Shown here: positions 16,373-25,230 of the stretch, piece by piece
How the letters are laid out: each line of letters starts with the position of its first letter
Position numbering within the stretch: the stretch's first letter is position 1
Assembly: GCA_948579315.1 (NCBI GenBank)
Contig: CAPAOL010000004.1
Location: 16,081 to 80,080, forward strand
DNA: 64,000 nt
From: an uncultured Phocaeicola sp.
GTDB taxonomy: Bacteria; Bacteroidota; Bacteroidia; Bacteroidales; Bacteroidaceae
Direction: 5' to 3'
Translations under genes and position numbers: made by a program
Notes under the pieces: generated by a model
The model's database searches: none
Seen by the model: the letters and a program-made list of their open reading frames with translations, nothing else
Told to the model about the DNA's origin: nothing

Positions 16373-17551
16373 TTATTCATTGATCACTTCCATCCATTTC
16401 TTTATGATAATTTCGATGGAAAATTGCTTGCTACTTTCAATAGCGTTGGCAGACATTGATTTACGTAGCTTTTCATCTGTCATCAATAGCTTCATCTGTT
16501 TAATATATAGTGATATATCATCATTGGGGATAGCAAACCCATTGACTTTATCTGTTATTATGTCTGTCAATGAAGCAAAACTATGAAAAGCTAAAGGAAC
16601 GCAACCATATTGTTGTGCCTCGGTTAATGTCAGCCCCCATCCTTCAAAAGATGAGGTCATCATAAAAATAGAAGCTTCATTATAATAAGGTTCCGGATTT
16701 TTTGTCCCTTCAAAAAAGACACGTTGTAAGCCATAATGTATGACTAGACTTTTGTACCAGCTTTCCATTTTCCCATGTCCTACTATTTTTAGCTTCCATT
16801 CCGATAGAGTATGGTCTGTTTCAATTTCCTTCCAAATCTTTAAAGCCAGAGAAATTCTTTTAGGTTCTTCTTCCAGTCTGGATACAATAAGTACTTCTTT
16901 CTTTTTGTGATTATAGTTGGCTAAATCATAGAAAGAGTGGAATGAAAGAGCATTATGGATTATTCTTATTTTACTATCATCTTTTAAATGAGAGTATTCT
17001 AGAAACGGCTTTTTGAAATGAGAAGATAATAAGATAACCTTATCGGCAAAATGATATGACTCTCTATATAAAATAGGTAGTTTTATTATTTTTCTTATCT
17101 TTTGATATGGAAAGGATAAAAATTTGCTGATGTTTTTCCTAATGTTCTTTCCTTCTTTTAGTTCTTTTTTAGGATTATCTAAGGTGATGAAATTAATTTC
17201 CGTGGCAGGACTTACGTGGAGTGCAAATATTAGCTTGCATTTTTTGTTTTGAGACTGGTTTAAAGCAAGTCTTAAACTCTTAGTTAACTTATGCTCTCCT
17301 TGATTAATAATGACGTCAATTTTATTTTGTTCTATAAATTGGATTAAATTATTGAGATTGTGATAAGAATTGATTTTAATTGTATTAACGAATTGCTGTT
17401 TAATAAAGGATTTGTCAATGTTGTATTTATAGGCAGAGTAACAGTTCACATTATAAAAAGTAGTTAATGCATTTGCAATATTAGCAGTAACTCTTTCAAC
17501 ACCTCCGTATTGTGGCGCAACTTCATTGGTAGTATAAAATAGTATATTCAT
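16373..17551 (-). CDS. GT4-type glycosyltransferase
   Basis: 392-residue GT-B fold enzyme. N-terminal MNILFYTTNEVAPQYGGVERVTANIANAL carries the Gly-Gly-X-E-R acceptor loop. The C-terminal domain has KKEVLIVSRLEEEPKRISLALKIW and the EX7E-type catalytic region SSFEGWGLTLTEAQQYGCVPLAF. Probably a retaining hexosyltransferase of LPS or surface-glycan synthesis in the cytoplasm. It is the last gene of a long leftward cluster and its start overlaps the GT14 stop by 4 bp. Its codons are markedly richer in A/T (many AAT, AAA, ATT, TTA) than those of the genes upstream in the cluster, suggesting a different origin. Confidence 0.9.
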   Translation of the reverse strand: MNILFYTTNEVAPQYGGVERVTANIANALTTFYNVNCYSAYKYNIDKSFIKQQFVNTIKINSYHNLNNLIQFIEQNKIDVIINQGEHKLTKSLRLALNQSQNKKCKLIFALHVSPATEINFITLDNPKKELKEGKNIRKNISKFLSFPYQKIRKIIKLPILYRESYHFADKVILLSSHFKKPFLEYSHLKDDSKIRIIHNALSFHSFYDLANYNHKKKEVLIVSRLEEEPKRISLALKIWKEIETDHTLSEWKLKIVGHGKMESWYKSLVIHYGLQRVFFEGTKNPEPYYNEASIFMMTSSFEGWGLTLTEAQQYGCVPLAFHSFASLTDIITDKVNGFAIPNDDISLYIKQMKLLMTDEKLRKSMSANAIESSKQFSIEIIIKKWMEVINE

Positions 17552-18441
17552 TTGGGAACTTGTTTTAAATATAATTTTTGAATCTTGTAGACAACTCCCA
17601 TCTGGTTTGAATTGAATTTCCGTGCAAATATTTTATTAGAGTTAATAAGCGTCTGATAATCATGGTCTTGCCATATATAGGGGCTGCCATGCTCCCAGTC
17701 AATTTCCCGCATACTACCGGTATTGGCATTGTTCGTACAATGCATTCTTTCTCGAAAAGGAGAGTTCCATAAAATAGTTTGAATGAATATTTCATCTGCG
17801 CAAAGTGTATATTTCATACGATTTAATACAATCTCTTTGTATTGTAATAGATACTTGACTGCGTTTTCGGTAATACTTATCCAATTTCCTCCTTTTTTGA
17901 ATTCAAAAGTTTGTTTTCTGCGATAATGGCTTATTTTCTGTACTGCTAATATGAGGTTTCGGATTAATGCTGTAATTCCATGTAACAGATGTTCCTTATC
18001 TTTTAACCTTTTTGTAAAAAAATAGTATCGGAATACTTTGCGCTCCAAATCACGCTGATGAGCGGCATCCTGCCAAAAGCCTACAAATTCTTTACCGGCA
18101 TTCTGCTGGAAAAAAGCATGAATGTAATCTTGGCTTTTTATGGGCAAATCCGTTCCGGATAATAAATGATAATAAGCATAGGGACCGTGTGATAAGGCCG
18201 TTTCAAAGAGAAGATATTCTACTTGTACTTGGCTGATATCACCCCAATATACTTTGATGGGATTTTCTATTAAATAAAAGCCGGCTTTCTGCATTTTGAC
18301 TTTTTTTATTTGCTGAAACAGTTCTGTAGCCCGTTTGTCAATATGCAAATAAATGTCATTACGTTCATCGTCCAACATGGAAAGTAGTACCTCCAGTACC
18401 GGATATTCATTGTGGGCGATAATCAGAAATGCATGTTTCAT
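17548..18441 (-). CDS. GT14-type (core-2/I-branching) glycosyltransferase
   Basis: 297-residue protein resembling the bacterial branch of the core-2/I-branching beta-1,6-N-acetylglucosaminyltransferase family. Motifs include HAFLIIAHNEYPVLEVLLSML at the N-terminus, DIYLHIDKRAT, then ISQVQVEYLLFETAL, YYHLLSGTDLPIKSQDYIHAFF, the GGNWISITENAV stretch and ADEIFIQTILWNSPF. Those family landmarks (HxDxK-like, SGxDxPL, G.qWf.l) are all recognisable. The product likely transfers a sugar, perhaps GlcNAc or xylose-like, to an LPS/surface oligosaccharide. It overlaps both neighbours by 1-4 bp, indicating translational coupling. Confidence 0.87.
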   Translation of the reverse strand: MKHAFLIIAHNEYPVLEVLLSMLDDERNDIYLHIDKRATELFQQIKKVKMQKAGFYLIENPIKVYWGDISQVQVEYLLFETALSHGPYAYYHLLSGTDLPIKSQDYIHAFFQQNAGKEFVGFWQDAAHQRDLERKVFRYYFFTKRLKDKEHLLHGITALIRNLILAVQKISHYRRKQTFEFKKGGNWISITENAVKYLLQYKEIVLNRMKYTLCADEIFIQTILWNSPFRERMHCTNNANTGSMREIDWEHGSPYIWQDHDYQTLINSNKIFARKFNSNQMGVVYKIQKLYLKQVPK

Positions 18442-19352
18442 TATATATCAGGTTTTAATCTTTTAAAGAAATTAGGAATCGTTACATCCGGAATAATGAA
18501 TCCGTCTTTGCGAAGTGCTTCAAAATAAGCACTGCCGATAACACGTTCATATTCAGCCTCTAGTTTTCCTTCTTTATGTAACTGATAGAAGTAGCGCCAG
18601 TGGCGACCTCCGTGTCTGCCCTTGTGTTGCTCCAGTTGCTTGCCGCCATTTATCATCTTTTCCATAAACTGCTGCTTGCCGCGTATATTGTAATGATATA
18701 CATGGATATGGCTGTCGGCAGAGTTTTGTGGGAACATGGTTACTTTATGGTTTCCCATTGAAATTTGCAGGTAACCGGCAGTCCGGTGAATGACTTTTTT
18801 GTTCTGACGCTCAAACAGCGAATAGAGTGACAAGTCATATTTTTCAGGTTCGGTTACTGCTTTTACAGTCTTATCCCATTGCCAAAAGGGTTTTTCTTCT
18901 TCAGGATAGACACTTCTCATTTCACAATTCAGCACATTGGCATTGGTGGCATATAATTCATCTTTCAAATTGCCGGTAGGGGCATACCATAATTCGTCGG
19001 CATCGGCATTGATAATCCAGTCGGCCTTATAAATGGTTTTGGCTTTCCAAATCATACGGTCTACCCAGTCCTTTTGTTCATAGTTGGTAGCCTTTTCTTC
19101 TATCACTTCTTTAATCCACCCTTTTTGTTTGTATTTACGGATAATGTCCGGAGTTGAGTCTGTGGAGTTATTATCAGTAATGATAAACCCGTCCACTCCC
19201 ATCGCTTTATGGAACTGTAAATTCTCTTCCAGCATCCCTTCTTCGTTTTTTACCAGCAATGTCATGAATAATTTGACTTCTTTCGTTTGTTTAAAAGCCA
19301 AAGGAAATTCGGATATAACGTGCCCTATTTTGGATAGTAATAAATTGCTCAT
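18441..19352 (-). CDS. GT2/GT92-like glycosyltransferase (PF13704 type)
   Basis: 303-residue enzyme with the Glyco_tranf_2_4 fold: VKLFMTLLVKNEEGMLEENLQFHKAMGVDGFIITDNNSTDST, then the metal-binding ADWIINADADELWYAP. His-rich motifs follow (GNHKVTMFP, SHIHVYHYNIRGKQQFMEKM), typical of the family that also holds rhamnosyl- and galactosyltransferases. It is cytoplasmic with no membrane helix. The stop shares one base with the GT14 start. A 227-bp AT-rich gap precedes it, with TAAATTTG on the minus strand at 19498-19505 as a possible -7 box, so the last three genes of the cluster may have their own transcript. Confidence 0.85.
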   Translation of the reverse strand: MSNLLLSKIGHVISEFPLAFKQTKEVKLFMTLLVKNEEGMLEENLQFHKAMGVDGFIITDNNSTDSTPDIIRKYKQKGWIKEVIEEKATNYEQKDWVDRMIWKAKTIYKADWIINADADELWYAPTGNLKDELYATNANVLNCEMRSVYPEEEKPFWQWDKTVKAVTEPEKYDLSLYSLFERQNKKVIHRTAGYLQISMGNHKVTMFPQNSADSHIHVYHYNIRGKQQFMEKMINGGKQLEQHKGRHGGRHWRYFYQLHKEGKLEAEYERVIGSAYFEALRKDGFIIPDVTIPNFFKRLKPDI

Positions 19353-19497
19353 AAATAACCAATGATTATTGATTTCTACCTGTCATATTAGAGATAATTA
19401 ATACTATTGTCAAAAGAATTTGTTTTATTCTGAACTCATTATAATAGATAACGTAATCCTTAGTTTTCTCATAATATTCTGATATTTAATTATATAA

Positions 19498-19505
19498 CAA
19501 ATTTA
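19498..19505 (-). promoter_or_regulatory. possible -7 box upstream of the GT2/GT92-like gene
   Basis: TAAATTTG on the minus strand fits TAnnTTTG within an otherwise gene-free AT-rich 227-bp interval (19353-19579). No good -33 match is seen, and the box is about 150 bp from the start codon. Confidence 0.3.
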
Positions 19506-19579
19506 CTCTTTTTCTGTAAATATAGTATATAAATGCTAGTTTATTATGAAACATTAACTGGTAAGAGCGTTGCCGTTTT

Positions 19580-20479
19580 TTAACTCATAATTCCAAGTTT
19601 TTCATGTATTCCGTCGCAATAGGCTTTCCATAATCGGGGTATATCTTTCCATTGATAGGCTTTTGCAAACGGACTGGTGAACAACGCGATGAAAATATAT
19701 CCCATTACTCCGTTGAAGCCGCGAAGATATTTCACTGCTATGTTGCGTCCGTAGTGATGGTTTAAATAAGTTGAATTACGGATCTGGTAAAAGCGTTTCC
19801 ACTTTTTCTTCTTGCTTCGCTCATTCCATGTGTCGTTGGAGAAGAATTTCTCTTTATCCATCAGGGCATCAGGTATATAGAGTATTTTGTACCCTGCCCG
19901 TATGGTGCGGAGACAGTAATCTGTATCATCACAGAAAATGAAAAGGTCTTTATTGGGAAGACCTATCTTCTCAACGACTTCACGGCGGATGAACGGACCT
20001 TCGAAAGCTGTTCCCGTAATTTCTGTCGGTGAGGTGATGTGCCGTCCTGCCAGTTTCTTGCTGTACATGGATACAAAAGGATTGCTCAGGTTGTATGCCT
20101 GGAAGTCATGGGTGAATATTTCTCCTTCGAGCAACCTGCGAGGGGCCAGTATGCCGATATCTTTCTTGCCGGTATACGGCAAGAGTTGTTCCAGACAGTC
20201 GGCCCGCGGAAATACATCGTCATCCATGCACCAAATCCAGTCGGCACCCGCCTGATAAGCGTATTGTATGCCTGTATAGAATCCTCCCGCACCGCCCACA
20301 TTGGTCTGATTGATTACTGTCAGCCCTTCCTGTGCGGCAAGCCATTCCGTTGTACCGTCCGTGCTTCCGTTATTTACTATTACAATGGAAGATATCGGCT
20401 TGTTTTGTTGCAGACAACGAATATTTCTTTTCAGAAGTTCCATTCGGTTGTAGGTTACAACTACGGCTATAATGTTCAT
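19580..20479 (-). CDS. galactofuranosyltransferase-like GT2
   Basis: 299-residue GT2 enzyme of the GlfT1/GlfT2-like, rhamnosyl/galactofuranosyl group. It begins MNIIAVVVTYNRMELLKRNIRCLQ, has IVIVNNGSTDGTTEWL, the hallmark stretch NVGGAGGFYTGIQYAY and the metal-binding CMDDDVFP, then FEGPFIRREVVEKIGLPNKDLFIFCDDTDYCLR. In mycobacterial and other relatives this architecture transfers galactofuranose from UDP-Galf. A UDP-galactopyranose mutase gene three genes upstream in the same leftward run makes that the likely donor here. It starts 14 bp after the WaaP-like kinase gene. Confidence 0.88.
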   Translation of the reverse strand: MNIIAVVVTYNRMELLKRNIRCLQQNKPISSIVIVNNGSTDGTTEWLAAQEGLTVINQTNVGGAGGFYTGIQYAYQAGADWIWCMDDDVFPRADCLEQLLPYTGKKDIGILAPRRLLEGEIFTHDFQAYNLSNPFVSMYSKKLAGRHITSPTEITGTAFEGPFIRREVVEKIGLPNKDLFIFCDDTDYCLRTIRAGYKILYIPDALMDKEKFFSNDTWNERSKKKKWKRFYQIRNSTYLNHHYGRNIAVKYLRGFNGVMGYIFIALFTSPFAKAYQWKDIPRLWKAYCDGIHEKLGIMS

Positions 20480-20493
20480 GATGCATTTAGTTT

Positions 20494-21246
20494 TTAGTAA
20501 AGGTTATCTATTTTTCCCGGCTGTACGCTTCTATAGGCTCTCATGAGCTCAAAGCATTTTTCCACATCAAAGTTCCGTGCCTTGGCGTATTCTTCTGCCA
20601 TCCATCGGTGCATTTGTGGAGTTGCCGGCAGGCGTTCAAAGTTTTTGCAGCCGGTCTTCATATCTATGGGGCCGATGTACATCCGGTTCAAATCGACAAT
20701 TTCTATTGTTATGCCATTGGGAGTTTTCTGAAACAGGATGTTGGCACGTCCGTAGTCTTTGTGGGCGTATCCGTGTTCGTGAAGACGGGCGGTCACTTTG
20801 CCTATGGCGCGGAATACTTCCTCGGCGTAGTCAAATTGCTGTGTGAACAGGTTGTCGTAAATGTAGGGGCAGGTGGAGAGGAGGCTGATATAATAACTTT
20901 TATCGAACAGCAGCCCTGAACGTATATTCATATATCCCACCGGTTGCGGAGTGCCTACACCTATTTTCAGCAGCATTTCTGCATGGTCGTAAGAGCGTTT
21001 TGCCTTGGATGGACGAAATATGCCATATACAAACCGGTTGATAAGGTGGGGGCTGTGAAAGGATTTGATAACATATTCTTTGCCATTGTATTCCATTTTC
21101 CGCAATTCATTGCGCCCTTGGTGAATAACAGTACCTTCATTCCTTTGGAAACGTTCGGGAATGGATACTATAAATTCTTCCAGATTTTTGAAATCAGGGT
21201 GAATCACTAAGGTGCGGGGATGAAACAAACGCTCTGTCTTGCTCAT
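20494..21246 (-). CDS. WaaP/KdkA-like LPS core kinase
   Basis: 250-residue protein of the lipopolysaccharide kinase (Kdo/WaaP) family, a cytoplasmic protein-kinase-like fold that phosphorylates LPS-core sugars with ATP. The candidate ATP-binding lysine is K61 in GKEYVIKSF. The catalytic loop reads HEHGYAHKDYGRANILF with D164 and N169, and the metal-binding Asp is D185 in IVDLNRMY. Its presence among LPS glycosyltransferases suggests the core carries phosphate on Kdo or a heptose/hexose. It starts 15 bp after the next upstream gene. Function is inferred from the family; the target sugar is not visible. Confidence 0.88.
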   Translation of the reverse strand: MSKTERLFHPRTLVIHPDFKNLEEFIVSIPERFQRNEGTVIHQGRNELRKMEYNGKEYVIKSFHSPHLINRFVYGIFRPSKAKRSYDHAEMLLKIGVGTPQPVGYMNIRSGLLFDKSYYISLLSTCPYIYDNLFTQQFDYAEEVFRAIGKVTARLHEHGYAHKDYGRANILFQKTPNGITIEIVDLNRMYIGPIDMKTGCKNFERLPATPQMHRWMAEEYAKARNFDVEKCFELMRAYRSVQPGKIDNLY

Positions 21247-21261
21247 ATCATTATAATAGTG

Positions 21262-21978
21262 TTAAATTTTGTCTAGTCCTTTGGTATATTTCAACCAGTA
21301 ATATTTTAAAGGATTCTTGTATTTCAGTTGTTTCCACGGACGGCTGCTATGGGGCCTGTGCCATACGGGCAACGTGGTGAACAGGTAGTTTTGGAAACCT
21401 CGTTTCAGTGACTCGTGCGAGATGGTCACATCATACCAGTTCTTGCTTGGGTCTAATGTCTGAAAGTCAAATGCTTTCAGCAGTCCGGGGGTGAGTAGTG
21501 AACAGCAGAAGCTGCAATGCTTTTTTTCCGGGTACACTTGATTCTCGTGTCCCTTGGCGTGTAGGTAGGGGTAATTGATTACGCCTTTTTCATCGGTTGT
21601 CACAGCTGCTGCAATTCCGCATTGTTTCTGTTGCAATGCTCCATTGTATAGTGATTGCAATGTGTTTTTTTTGACAATAACATCCGATTCCACAATCAGT
21701 AATCCTGCATCTGCTTCGATGGCTTCTTTTTGTGCTGTTTGTAACACCAGTAGATAGTTGGGAGAGGGGTGGTCGGTCAGGTCTGATAAGTTGACCAGAC
21801 GAAAATTCCATTGACGGGCGGCCTCTTCCAGCCGATGGGTATTTTCTTCCGTGCTGAAATCGTTATAGACAGTATAAGTGAAAGGAACCAAAATATCCGA
21901 TTCCATGATTGCTTTTACGGTTTCAAGCGTGGAGTCAATCGAATCTTTTACGGGTGTTATGATATGAAGGCACTTCAT
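21262..21978 (-). CDS. GT2-like glycosyltransferase (divergent)
   Basis: 238-residue protein starting MKCLHIITPVKDSIDSTLETVKAI. A longer reading from 22023 would add 15 residues of weakly coding-like sequence. The N-terminal half has a GT-A-like pattern (TYTVYNDFSTEENTHRLEEA; AGLLIVESDVIVKKNTLQSLYNGA, where ESDV stands in for DxD). The C-terminal half contains two Cys pairs (HCSFCCSLL) and a basic tail ending WLKYTKGLDKI. I recognise it as GT2-like but cannot name a closer family. It sits between glf and the WaaP-like kinase and is probably part of the same core-assembly pathway. Confidence 0.72.
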   Translation of the reverse strand: MKCLHIITPVKDSIDSTLETVKAIMESDILVPFTYTVYNDFSTEENTHRLEEAARQWNFRLVNLSDLTDHPSPNYLLVLQTAQKEAIEADAGLLIVESDVIVKKNTLQSLYNGALQQKQCGIAAAVTTDEKGVINYPYLHAKGHENQVYPEKKHCSFCCSLLTPGLLKAFDFQTLDPSKNWYDVTISHESLKRGFQNYLFTTLPVWHRPHSSRPWKQLKYKNPLKYYWLKYTKGLDKI

Positions 21979-22061
21979 TGGTTTGTTATCTATGTTGTTT
22001 GTCAATTTAGGAATATCATGCAAATTTAGCGGAAAACCTTGGGGAGTCCAAGGATTTCCTT

Positions 22062-23168
22062 TTATTTAAATGTCTTTTTGCATAAGGCGAGGGCGGCGGC
22101 TACGGTATCGTCCATGTCGGCGTATGCGTATTGTGCCAGACGGCCTCCGAATAAAACGTCTTTCCGCCCAGAGGCCAGTTTTTTATATTGGCTCATCATT
22201 TCGGTGTTCCGCTTGTCGTTTATCGGATAGTAAGGTTCTTTGCCCGGCGCGAAATCATCGGGATATTCATACGTGATTACAGTGGTGGGCTGTGTGCCGA
22301 ATTCAAAGTGCTTGTGCTCAATGATTCGGGTATAGGGTACCTCACGTTCTGTATAATTGACTACTGCGTTGCCTTGGAAATCTTCTGTTTCCAGCTGTTT
22401 ATGTTCAAAGCGCAGGCTTCTGTATTCCAGATGTCCGCATTGGTAATCGAAGAACTGGTCTATGCATCCGGTGAACAGGATATTGTCTGCCAATGCGTCC
22501 AGTTCATTGCGGTTGCTGAAATAATTGGTGTTGAGACGAACCTCGGTTCCTTCCAGTAACGCATCGATAAGGGCGTTGTATCCGCCTTTGGGGATTCCTT
22601 GGTAGCTGTCATTGAAATAGTTGTTGTCATAAATGAAACGGAAAGGAATACGTTTGATGATGAATGCCGGTAATTCTTTGGCGGAACGTCCCCATTGTTT
22701 CTCTGTATAACCTTTGATAAGGCGATGGTAAATGTCTTTTCCACATAGCTTTAATGCTTGCTCCTCCAGGTTGGCGGGGGTGGCGATATGGTCAAATTCT
22801 TTACGTTGCTCTTCTATCTTGGCCTTGGCTTCTGCCGGAGTCTTTACTCCCCACAGCTGATAAAAAGTGTTCATGTTGAAGGGAAGATTGTATAATTTCC
22901 CGTCAAAGTAAGCCAAAGGGGAGTTGGTGTATCGGTTGAATTCGACAAAGCTGTTTACATAGTCCCACACTTCTTTATTGTCGGTATGGAAGATATGTGC
23001 ACCATATTTATGTACATGGATGCCCTCCATATCTTCACAGTAGATATTGCCTCCGCGATGATTGCGCTTGTCAATTACCAGGCAATGTTTACCTACTCGT
23101 TTTGCCTCGTGGGCAAAAACGGCGCCGAACAAACCGGCACCTACTATCAAATAATCATATTTTTCCAT
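22062..23168 (-). CDS. glf: UDP-galactopyranose mutase
   Basis: 368-residue FAD flavoenzyme that interconverts UDP-galactopyranose and UDP-galactofuranose, the donor for galactofuranosyltransferases. It shows the N-terminal dinucleotide-binding loop VGAGLFGAVFAHEA, the NHRGGN(I)Y(C)E region, HKYGAHIFHTDNKEVWDYV with the conserved flavin-contacting His, the substrate loop QLWGVKTPAEA, and RIPFRFIYDNNYFNDSYQGIPKGGY. The C-terminal part has conserved arginines in FGGRLAQYAYADMD. The ATG at 23168 is preferred; a GTG at 23174 overlaps the preceding stop. Only glycans with galactofuranose need this enzyme, which strongly constrains the product of the cluster. Confidence 0.96.
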   Translation of the reverse strand: MEKYDYLIVGAGLFGAVFAHEAKRVGKHCLVIDKRNHRGGNIYCEDMEGIHVHKYGAHIFHTDNKEVWDYVNSFVEFNRYTNSPLAYFDGKLYNLPFNMNTFYQLWGVKTPAEAKAKIEEQRKEFDHIATPANLEEQALKLCGKDIYHRLIKGYTEKQWGRSAKELPAFIIKRIPFRFIYDNNYFNDSYQGIPKGGYNALIDALLEGTEVRLNTNYFSNRNELDALADNILFTGCIDQFFDYQCGHLEYRSLRFEHKQLETEDFQGNAVVNYTEREVPYTRIIEHKHFEFGTQPTTVITYEYPDDFAPGKEPYYPINDKRNTEMMSQYKKLASGRKDVLFGGRLAQYAYADMDDTVAAALALCKKTFK

Positions 23169-23170
23169 AA

Positions 23171-24094
23171 TCACTTAGTTTCTTCCTGTTGTCTGCGCAG
23201 CCACTCTTCTTTGGTTCTTTTCCAGCGGTTATGGCTCCAGAGCCAATATTGGGGATGCGCTTTTATTGTTTGTTCCAATTCTCGGGTAAACAAATCGGTC
23301 AATTCAAAATCGGGTACTTGCCGGGGGGTGTCGCACAATGGTTTGAGCCGGCAGTGGTAGTATCCTCTTTTGACCCGTGTTACGTCAGCATAATAAATCA
23401 AGGCGTCCACTTGCTTGCCTATTTTCTCCGTACCGATGAAAACCGGTGTTTCTTGGTTTAGAAATTCAGTCCAGTGATGTATGCTGTTCCACTTGGGTGC
23501 TTGGTCCGAAATAAATCCGATAATTGCCTTTTGCTTTGTCCGTTTCAATTCAATGATGCGGCGCAAAGTCGTTTTCATGGGGATGCATTCGCCTCCGAAC
23601 TGGTTGCGTAATCTTAGAAATAGTTTGTCGAAAGCCTGATTGTACAGTGGATGATAGATTTGTCCGCAGGATATGTCTTTGGAAATCCAATAAGGCAAGG
23701 ATGCAATCCATTCCCAGTTGCAATAATGCCCTAAATAGATAAAACAGAAGTCTTTGTTCTTTTTGTTCATGCTTTCCACTATCTCGTCCAGTCCTTCAAA
23801 AGTCATTCTTCTCATCAGTTGTTTTTTTGAAATGGAGAATAACTTGAGCGTTTCTACTATATAGTCGCAAAAGAAAGAGTAAAATTGTTTCTCGATTTGG
23901 ACAATCTCTTTTAAATCTTTCTCGGGGAATGAGTTCGATAAATTATTGCGTATGATTTTACGTCTGTAGCGGATGCAATAATAGAGCGGATAAAAAAGAA
24001 GATCGGATATGAAATATAAGAATCGCAAGGGTAGAAGCGAAAGCAAATACCACAAAAAGAAAACGGAATAATATATGAGATTTATTTGTTTCAT
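23171..24094 (-). CDS. LpxL/HtrB-like lipid A acyltransferase
   Basis: 307-residue inner-membrane-anchored acyltransferase of the lysophospholipid/lipid A late acyltransferase family. After an N-terminal hydrophobic anchor (residues about 8-42) comes the conserved basic RYRRKIIRNNLSNSFPEK. The catalytic HX4(D/E) motif is H123-YCNW-E128, followed by GQIYHPLYNQAFDKLFLRLR, GFISDQAPKW and PVFIGTEKIG. The family adds secondary acyl chains to lipid A at the cytoplasmic face using acyl-ACP. It is encoded between a GT9 and Glf, tying lipid A acylation to core assembly in one transcript. The acyl position cannot be read. Confidence 0.9.
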   Translation of the reverse strand: MKQINLIYYSVFFLWYLLSLLPLRFLYFISDLLFYPLYYCIRYRRKIIRNNLSNSFPEKDLKEIVQIEKQFYSFFCDYIVETLKLFSISKKQLMRRMTFEGLDEIVESMNKKNKDFCFIYLGHYCNWEWIASLPYWISKDISCGQIYHPLYNQAFDKLFLRLRNQFGGECIPMKTTLRRIIELKRTKQKAIIGFISDQAPKWNSIHHWTEFLNQETPVFIGTEKIGKQVDALIYYADVTRVKRGYYHCRLKPLCDTPRQVPDFELTDLFTRELEQTIKAHPQYWLWSHNRWKRTKEEWLRRQQEETK

Positions 24095-25126
24095 TTAACT
24101 GATGACTTTGTTTATGTGTTCTATTACCATTTCGGGAGTTATGCCTTGCAGACAGGCATAATCTTTTCTATAACAGTGCTTTTCTCCGGATAAGGAACAA
24201 GGACGGCAGGGCAGGTCTATCTGTATTGTGTTTGCCGCAGACTGATTCCATCCTGCAAAGCCTGCACAGGGATGCGTTGCCCCCCAAATGGATACAACCG
24301 GGATGTTCACTAATGATGCAAGGTGCATATTGGCGGCATCCATTACCAGCATGACGTCCATATTGCTCATGAGGGCCAATTCCATATTTATGGTTAGTTT
24401 GCCGGCTGTTGAGATGACGTTGGGGAAATGTTGGGCCCATTCTTCCAATACTTTGATTTCTTTTTTCCCGCCTCCGAATAAGAAGATTTTTGTATGGTCG
24501 CGTGCAGATAGATGTTTGAGGATCTGCTCTTGCTTTGACAACGGATAGATTTTGCCTACATGTGTTGCAAAGGGAGCGATTCCAATCCATGTTTCTTGGT
24601 TCTTCTCACCGGTTAACGGAGCCAGGCTGGAAATATTGCCTTTATTCTTTCCGAAAAGGGAGAGGAAACTTAACCGGATGGGGTAACCTATCTGACTGAG
24701 CGTATGGGCACAGCGCTGAAAAAAGGAGTCTTGCTCTGTATATATTTTATGTTTCCGCCGTATCAGTTTTTGCAGTTCCCGCCTGTTCTGCTTGATGTGG
24801 GCTGCTTTTATGCCTGCCAGACGAAAACGCCAGCAAAGAAAACGGCTGCGGAATGTGGGCTGGAAAGCGGCTACGGCATCAAATTTTTCTTCTTTTAAAT
24901 CATTGTACAGCCATCCCAGACCCATTAATCCGGCATGTTCTCCTCTGAAATCTGCCCCACGGAAAATAACATTGTCCGGCACATTCTCGAATAAGGGGGA
25001 GAATGTGTCTATGCTCAGCACCATGATTTGATGCTGGGCATATTGCGTAGCCAATGAGTGAATGACCGGGATTGCCATTGCCACATTATTGATGGATGAA
25101 AAGCAGATTACAAGAATCTTGGACAT
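24095..25126 (-). CDS. GT9 heptosyltransferase-like enzyme
   Basis: 343-residue GT-B enzyme of family GT9, which adds heptose (or related sugars) to the Kdo-lipid A inner core. It begins SKILVICFSSINNVAMAIPVIHSLA, has the central GIAPFATHVGKIYPLSKQEQI donor-site stretch, then KIFLFGGGKKEIKVLEEWA and the conserved MDVMLVMDAANMHLASLVNIPVVSIWGATHPCAGFAGW. It heads the leftward cluster and its stop abuts the acyltransferase start. The promoter at 25149-25179 lies 23 bp upstream. Whether the sugar is heptose or another is open, since Bacteroides cores can lack heptose. Confidence 0.9.
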   Translation of the reverse strand: MSKILVICFSSINNVAMAIPVIHSLATQYAQHQIMVLSIDTFSPLFENVPDNVIFRGADFRGEHAGLMGLGWLYNDLKEEKFDAVAAFQPTFRSRFLCWRFRLAGIKAAHIKQNRRELQKLIRRKHKIYTEQDSFFQRCAHTLSQIGYPIRLSFLSLFGKNKGNISSLAPLTGEKNQETWIGIAPFATHVGKIYPLSKQEQILKHLSARDHTKIFLFGGGKKEIKVLEEWAQHFPNVISTAGKLTINMELALMSNMDVMLVMDAANMHLASLVNIPVVSIWGATHPCAGFAGWNQSAANTIQIDLPCRPCSLSGEKHCYRKDYACLQGITPEMVIEHINKVIS

Positions 25127-25148
25127 AACAGCTGTTTTATTGAATGTA

Positions 25149-25208
25149 CAAATCTATGCAAAGTTTTCTAATCAGCCAATTATTATTCGGTAAAAGTGTC
25201 TACCTTTG
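25149..25208. promoter_or_regulatory. divergent promoters, GT9 cluster / pdxB
   Basis: Minus strand: TTGG (25176-25179), a 19-bp spacer and TAGATTTG (25149-25156) for the LPS-type cluster. Plus strand: TACCTTTG at 25201-25208 for pdxB, 23 bp before its ATG. The whole intergenic space is 104 bp. Confidence 0.55.
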
Positions 25209-25230
25209 TTCCCAAGCAAGTTTTTGAAAG

